The notes beneath the pieces are model-generated. The model was not told where the DNA came from, searched no databases, and was given only the letters and a program-made list of their open reading frames with translations. Positions 59,228 to 64,000 of a stretch of DNA of 64,000 nt are shown here, piece by piece (position 1 is the stretch's first letter; each line of letters begins with the position of its first letter). The position numbers were made by a program, and so were the translations under genes. This DNA is from Craterostigma plantagineum (Eukaryota > Streptophyta > Magnoliopsida > Lamiales > Linderniaceae). The stretch is from assembly GCA_027422505.1 (NCBI GenBank), contig JAPQWV010000050.1, positions 2,232,001 through 2,296,000 on the forward strand, read 5' to 3'.

Positions 59228-60322
59228 GTTGTAATGTCAAAACAGGTCGTCAGGCGGGCCGGCCCGTAGCCCGTCCATTGGCGGGCCTGGGAAATTAAGG
59301 CCAGCCCCGCCTGCAGGCGGGCTTTGCCCACCAGTTATTAAGAAAATAAAATAAGATAAAATTATTAAAAATAGGAAAAAGTTAAAAAAAGTTAATAAAA
59401 AATAGAAAAATAATATAAAAAATGGAAAAAATAAAAAAAATGAAGGAAACTATATATAATAAACTTTTCTAATATTAATCTACTTATGTTAATAAGTATC
59501 AATTATTATTGTATATTTATAATATTTAGGGGTGAGCAAAAATATCCGGAAACCGGATTCCGATCCGGTATCCGTTTTAACCCGGAAAACGGATATCCGG
59601 TTTTAAAAAACGGATATCCAATTTTAAAAATCGGATTGGATACGGATAGTGGTTTGTTTAAAATTTGGATATCCGGTATCGGGTTTTATATTTTAAAATT
59701 AAAAAAAAATAGAAAAATAGACCAAAAAGAAAAATGAAGATCCAAGAATAAAAAAAAATCATCAAGCGAATATTTAAATTTATATTATTTAATTGCTGCA
59801 AAAAACCTTGTTGGAGAATTGAGAAAAAATATAAAAACATCGAGATGTATGTTAAAAAATTAATGTGAATTTGTGATATTGTGTTTATTATTTATTATGT
59901 AATTTCGAATCATAAATTCACATATTTTGTAAATTACTATGTTTAGAAATTCATATATTAAAAATATATTTTTTTATTGTTCTAAGAAATAAAAAATATG
60001 ATTTTGAAAACAAAAAAAAAATTAAAAATATAAGAAAAATGAATTTAAAAACCGGATGCGTATATCCGGTAAAAATATCCTAATAAACCGGATATCCGAT
60101 TTTCGGGTATCAGATTAAAATCGGAGCGGATACGGATACCATTTTTCGATATCCGAAAATCCGGATATCCGAATTTCGTATATCCAAAAAACCGGATATC
60201 CGGTTTTGCTCAACCCTAGTAATATTATATTCTAAATAATATTTTTTTAATTAGTCTGGCGGGCTACCTGCGGGCTAGCCCGCCCCGCCTCGCCAAAGCC
60301 CGCACCCGCCGCGGGCTTGCTA
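59228..60322. mobile_element. GC-rich inverted-repeat element carrying a nested hAT MITE
   Basis: GGCGGGCC/GCCCGCC-rich ends at 59250-59335 and 60247-60320 are inverted relative to each other and surround AT-rich sequence. Block A lacks this segment, which places the insertion after the duplication or its loss in A. The hAT MITE at 59527-60218 is inside it. Confidence 0.6.
59527..60218. mobile_element. hAT-type MITE (family C)
   Basis: It begins TAGGGGTGAGCAAAA and ends TTTTGCTCAACCCTA. The flanking 8 bp match at seven of eight positions (ATAATATT and GTAATATT). Subterminal regions are packed with CGGATATCCG palindromes. 692 bp, no ORF with support. Confidence 0.8.
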
Positions 60323-60364
60323 AGGATTGGATCTATGCTCAGTAGCTATGAACATGTTATTTAT

Positions 60365-61000
60365 TAAAGACTTAAGTATTTTTTTAGTCCCATGAGTTAG
60401 AGGGGTTGGCGTTATAGGGATCAGTATTTTGAGGGTTGGCAATATAGGGACTTTAGGTTTCGAAAATACGGCATTTTAGGACAATATACGCCCCGACCCG
60501 GTATTCTGACTCGAACCCGCTGCCGTGAAACTCGATCCGCTGACCAAGACAGCTGACGTCGTAGCGACCGAATTTTGCCATGGATATACCGTCGCTAAGG
60601 AGGGGAAAAATAAAAAAAAAGTAAATAAGCTTATCCGTCGCTAAAAGGAAAAAATTAAAAAAAAATATTAGCGACGGACATGCCGCCGCTAAATCTCTTA
60701 CTGGAAAGAAGAAGGGAATTACTACTTACCGCCCCCTTTTTACTTGTTACCGCCCCCTAAAGGGCTGGAAAAAGACGATTTTGCCCTTATGATTTTTAAA
60801 TTAATTTAAAAAGAGAAAATTATAATAAACAATAAAAATATCTATTTAAAGCTCTCTCCAGACAACACTTTTCAAATCACATATTGAAAATCAGACAAAA
60901 ACAAAAAAAATACTGAAATCGCAATGAATCGCCGACAGGGACTAGGAAAGGGAAAGGGCCTATTTTCACGACTGGTAAGCCAAATTAACGTAAAACATTC
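60365..61000. other. Repeat-rich spacer
   Basis: 60375-60500 resembles the left arm of the element at 54125 (TTTTTTTAGTCCCATGAGTTAG, repeated GTTGGC). 60540-60690 has several GCGACGG/CCGTCGCTA words. No gene seen. Confidence 0.45.
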
Positions 61001-61036
61001 TTCGAATTTCAACTCGACCGAAAGAAAAAAAAATTC

Positions 61037-61225
61037 GACCGAAATCAATTTTCGGTCGGTACAGTAGTGACCGAAATCAATTTTCGGTCGTTACAGTAGT
61101 GACCGAAATCAATTTTCGGTCAGTACTGTAACGACCGAAAATCGATTTCGGTCAGTATAGTACTGACCGAAAATTGATTTCGTCCGGTACAGTAGTGACC
61201 GAAATCAATTTTCGGTCAGTACTAC
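61037..61225. repeat. Palindromic minisatellite, exact 32-bp period
   Basis: Six units start at 61037, 61069, 61101, 61133, 61165 and 61197. Each contains GACCGAAA...TTTCGGTC arms around a 5-base centre, joined by GTAC/TAGT linkers. The centres of units 4 and 5 are inverted relative to the others, and unit 5 has one mismatched arm. Confidence 0.9.
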
Positions 61226-61229
61226 AAAA

Positions 61230-64000
61230 GACCTAACTATGGTACCACGAAAGCATAAACTATGATACTGCAACCAACCACATCTAGGAACTATAAACGT
61301 CTATGTATTGGTACGGCAAATTAGATTTGGCGTATTTCGAAGCCGCTCGCACGGCACGGAAAAGGTACTACAAACGACATAATTAAGGTACTTACAAAGC
61401 ATATAATATGGTACCGCAACCGTCCAAATCTAGGTAATACAAACACTATGTATTGGTACCATAAATTATACTTTGCGTATTTCGGAGCCGCTCGCACGGC
61501 ACAGAAAAGGTACTACAAACGAACTAATTATGGTACTACGGAAGCGTATAGTATGGTACTGTAAACGTCCACGTCTAGGTACTACAAACGTGTTTATATT
61601 GATACTACAAATTAGAGTTGGCGTATTTCGACGTCGTTCGGGTTACTTTTTGGTCCGTGAGGGCGTTATGATAGTTAACGCTACTACGTTGATCATTTGG
61701 TATCAAAAAAGGCGGGTTAACATTTACAATCAAGGATTGTTACATTGAAATTCCAACTTTCTTTCTACTTACATGATGCTAGTAACAATATCTTACCACA
61801 TAGTCAAGATTCACGTTGCCATATATTTAAATCTTGTTATTTGCCGCATTATGTAAGCTCTAAATCCTTAATGCTCAAGATTCTACGTGTTTTCGACAAC
61901 CGAACGATGGGCACGGAAAAGGTACTACAAAAGACGTAACTATGGTACCACGAAAGCATACACTATGGTACTGCAACCAACCACATCTAGGAACTATAAA
62001 CGTCTATGTATTGGTACGGCAAATTAGATTTGGCGTATTTCGAAGCCGCTCGCACGGCACGGAAAAGGTACTACAAACGACATAATTAAGGTACTTACAA
62101 AGCATATAATATGGTACCGCAACCGTCCACATCTAGGTACTACAAACACTACGTATTGGTACCATAAATTATATTTTGCGTATTTCGAAGCCGCTCGCAC
62201 GGCACAGAAAAGGTATTACAAACGACCTAATTATGGTACTACGGAAGCGTATAGTATGGTACTGTAAACGTCCACATCTAGGTACTACAAACGTGTTTAT
62301 ATTGATACTACAAATTAGAGTTGGCGTATTTCGACGTCGTTCGGGTTACTTTTTGGTCCGTGAGTGCGTTACGATAGTTAACGCTACTACATTGATCATT
62401 TGGTATCAAAAAAGGCGGGTTAACAATCAAGGATTGTTACATTGAAATTCCAACTTTCTTTCTACTTACATGATGCTAGTAACAATATCTTACCACATAG
62501 TCAAGATTTCACGTTGCCATATATTTAAATCTTGTTATTTGCCGCATTATGTAAGCTCTAAATCCTTAATGCTCAAGATTCTACGTGTTTTCGACAACCG
62601 AACGATGGGCACTGAAAAGGTACTACAAAAGACCTAACTATGGTAGCACGAAAGCATAAACTATGATACTGCAACCAACCGCATCTAGGAACTATAAACG
62701 TCTATGTATTGGTACGGCAAATTAGATTTGGCGTATTTCGAAGCCGCTCGCACGGCACGGAAAAGGTACTACAAACGACATAATTAAGGTACTTACAAAG
62801 CATATAATGTGGTACCGCAACCGTCCACATCTAGGTACTACAAACACTATGTATTGGTACCATAAATTATATTTTGCGTATTTCGGAGCGGCTCGCACGG
62901 CACAGAAAAGGTATTACAAACGAACTAATTATGGTACTACGGAAGCGTATAGTATGGTACTGTAAACGTCCACATCTAGGTACTACAAACGTGTTTATAT
63001 TGATACTACAAATTAAAGTTGACGTATTTCGAAGTCGTTCGGGCTACTTTTTGGTCCGTGAGTGCGTTATGATAGTTAACGCTACTACATTGATCATTTG
63101 GTATCAAAAAAGGCGGGTTAACATTTACAATCAAGGATTGTTACATTGAAATTCCAACTTTCTTTCTACTTACATGATGCTAGTAACAATATCTTACCAC
63201 ATAGTCAAGATTCACGTTGCCATATATTTAAATCTTGTTATTTGCCGCATTATGTAAGCTCTAAATCCTTAATGCTCAAGATTCTACGTGTTTTCGACAA
63301 CCGAACGATGGGCACGGAAAAGGTACTGCAAAAGACCTAACTATGGTACCATGAAAGCATACACTATGGTACTGCAACCAACCACATCTAGGAACTATAA
63401 ACGTCTATGTATTGGTACGACAAATTAGATTTGGCGTATTTCGAAGCCGCTCGCACGACACGGAAAAGGTACTACAAACAACATAATTAAGGTACTTACA
63501 AAGCATATAATATGGTACCGCAACCGTCCACATCTAGGTACTACAAACACTACGTATTGGTACCATAAATTATATTTTGCGTATTTCGAAGCCGCTCGCA
63601 CGGCACAGAAAAGGTATTACAAACGACCTAATTATGGTACTACGGAAGCGTATAGTATGGTACTGTAAACGTCCACTCTAGGTACTACAAACGTGTTTAT
63701 ATTGATACTACAAATTAGAGTTGGCGTATTTCGACGTCGTTCGGGTTACTTTTTGGTCCGTGAGTGCGTTACGATAGTTAATGCTACATTGATCATTTGG
63801 TATCAAAAAAGGCGGGTTAACATTTACAATCAAGGATTGTTACATTGAAATTCCAACTTTCTTTCTACTTACATGATGCTAGTAACAATATCTTACCACA
63901 TAGTCAAGATTTCACGTTGTCATATATTTATATCTTGTTATTTGCCGCATTATGTAAGCTCTAAATCCTTAATGCTCAAGATTCTACGTGTTTTCGACAA
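61230..64000. repeat. Higher-order tandem repeat, about 700-bp units
   Basis: The block ACATGATGCTAGTAACAATA recurs at about 61771, 62468, 63172 and 63871, spacings of 697, 704 and 699. Each unit contains three diverged subunits of about 145 bp (marked by GCGTATTTCGAAGCCGCTCGC variants, for example 61331, 61475, 61621) plus about 270 bp of unrelated sequence. Within subunits GGTAC words recur every 22-23 bp. The array continues beyond the window. Short ORFs of 60-90 codons recur per unit but show no protein-like constraint. Confidence 0.92.

Larger units (their letters stand above)
54661..60360. repeat. Segmental duplication, block B
   Basis: Counterpart of 47650-52415. It opens with the end of ICS intron 7 (TATCTGCAG) and closes at GGATTGGATCTATGCTCAGTAG near 60325-60350. 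It carries an extra ~1.1 kb of nested elements at 59228-60322. Confidence 0.85.

Noticed and set aside
61473..63340. Recurring 60-91 codon ORFs in each satellite unit
   Set aside because: They simply follow the tandem repeat; no domain, start context or codon pattern supports coding.
61230..64000. Regular repeats with unique-looking inserts resembling a CRISPR array
   Set aside because: The units are about 700 bp, hierarchical and in a plant nuclear context; no short identical repeats with same-size spacers.

Overview
This is nuclear DNA from a flowering plant: intron-containing genes with GT-AG splicing, AT-rich spacers, Ty1/Copia retrotransposons, MITE-type DNA elements and a coiled-coil NLR pair. 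The NLRs resemble the R1A-like class common in asterids, so an asterid (perhaps Lamiales) is my guess; the species cannot be fixed from the sequence.

The core of the window (about 7.8-47.7 kb) is a head-to-tail array of five isochorismate synthase (ICS) genes, all on the + strand. Copies 1 (8119-10903) and 2 (14524-16915) read as intact genes for chloroplast-targeted proteins of about 570 and 559 residues. Copy 3 (25446-28313) has frame-breaking indels in exons 1 and 2. Copy 4 (29910-32276) has one extra base in exon 3. Copy 5 (45365-47721) has two 4-base deletions and a destroyed splice donor. A sixth relic, exon 8 only, lies at 54670-54735.

LTR retroelements separate the promoters of copies 3 and 5 from their coding regions. 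A solo LTR (18912-19339) and a 6.0-kb Copia element (19374-25405) lie between the TATA box and ATG of copy 3. A 10.9-kb Sirevirus-like Copia element (34404-45272), with an extra ORF downstream of pol, lies between the TATA box and ATG of copy 5. The extra ORF is itself split by a hAT-type MITE. All four insertions have matching target-site duplications.

From 47.65 to 60.36 kb the window holds a segmental duplication. Block A (47.65-52.42 kb) carries ICS exon 8, its 3' flank and a broken NLR. Block B (54.66-60.36 kb) carries the exon-8 relic, the same flank and an intact 877-residue NLR, and was later invaded by nested elements.

The flanks are repeat-dominated. At 0-4.1 kb a single-exon gene fragment with two frameshifts sits between inverted hAT MITEs. 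At 61.0-64.0 kb there is a palindromic 32-bp minisatellite and then a higher-order tandem repeat (about 700-bp units) that runs off the window end. Two structural signals stand out: a 23-bp phased GTAC motif shared by three dispersed inverted-repeat elements and the satellite, and a TGTTG...CAACA motif scattered at least a dozen times through LTRs and coding regions of the Sirevirus-like element.

Functionally, ICS converts chorismate to isochorismate in plastids, feeding salicylate, phylloquinone and, in some families, naphtho/anthraquinones. The neighbouring NLRs are intracellular immune receptors; linkage of the two is seen here but a functional tie is only a conjecture.
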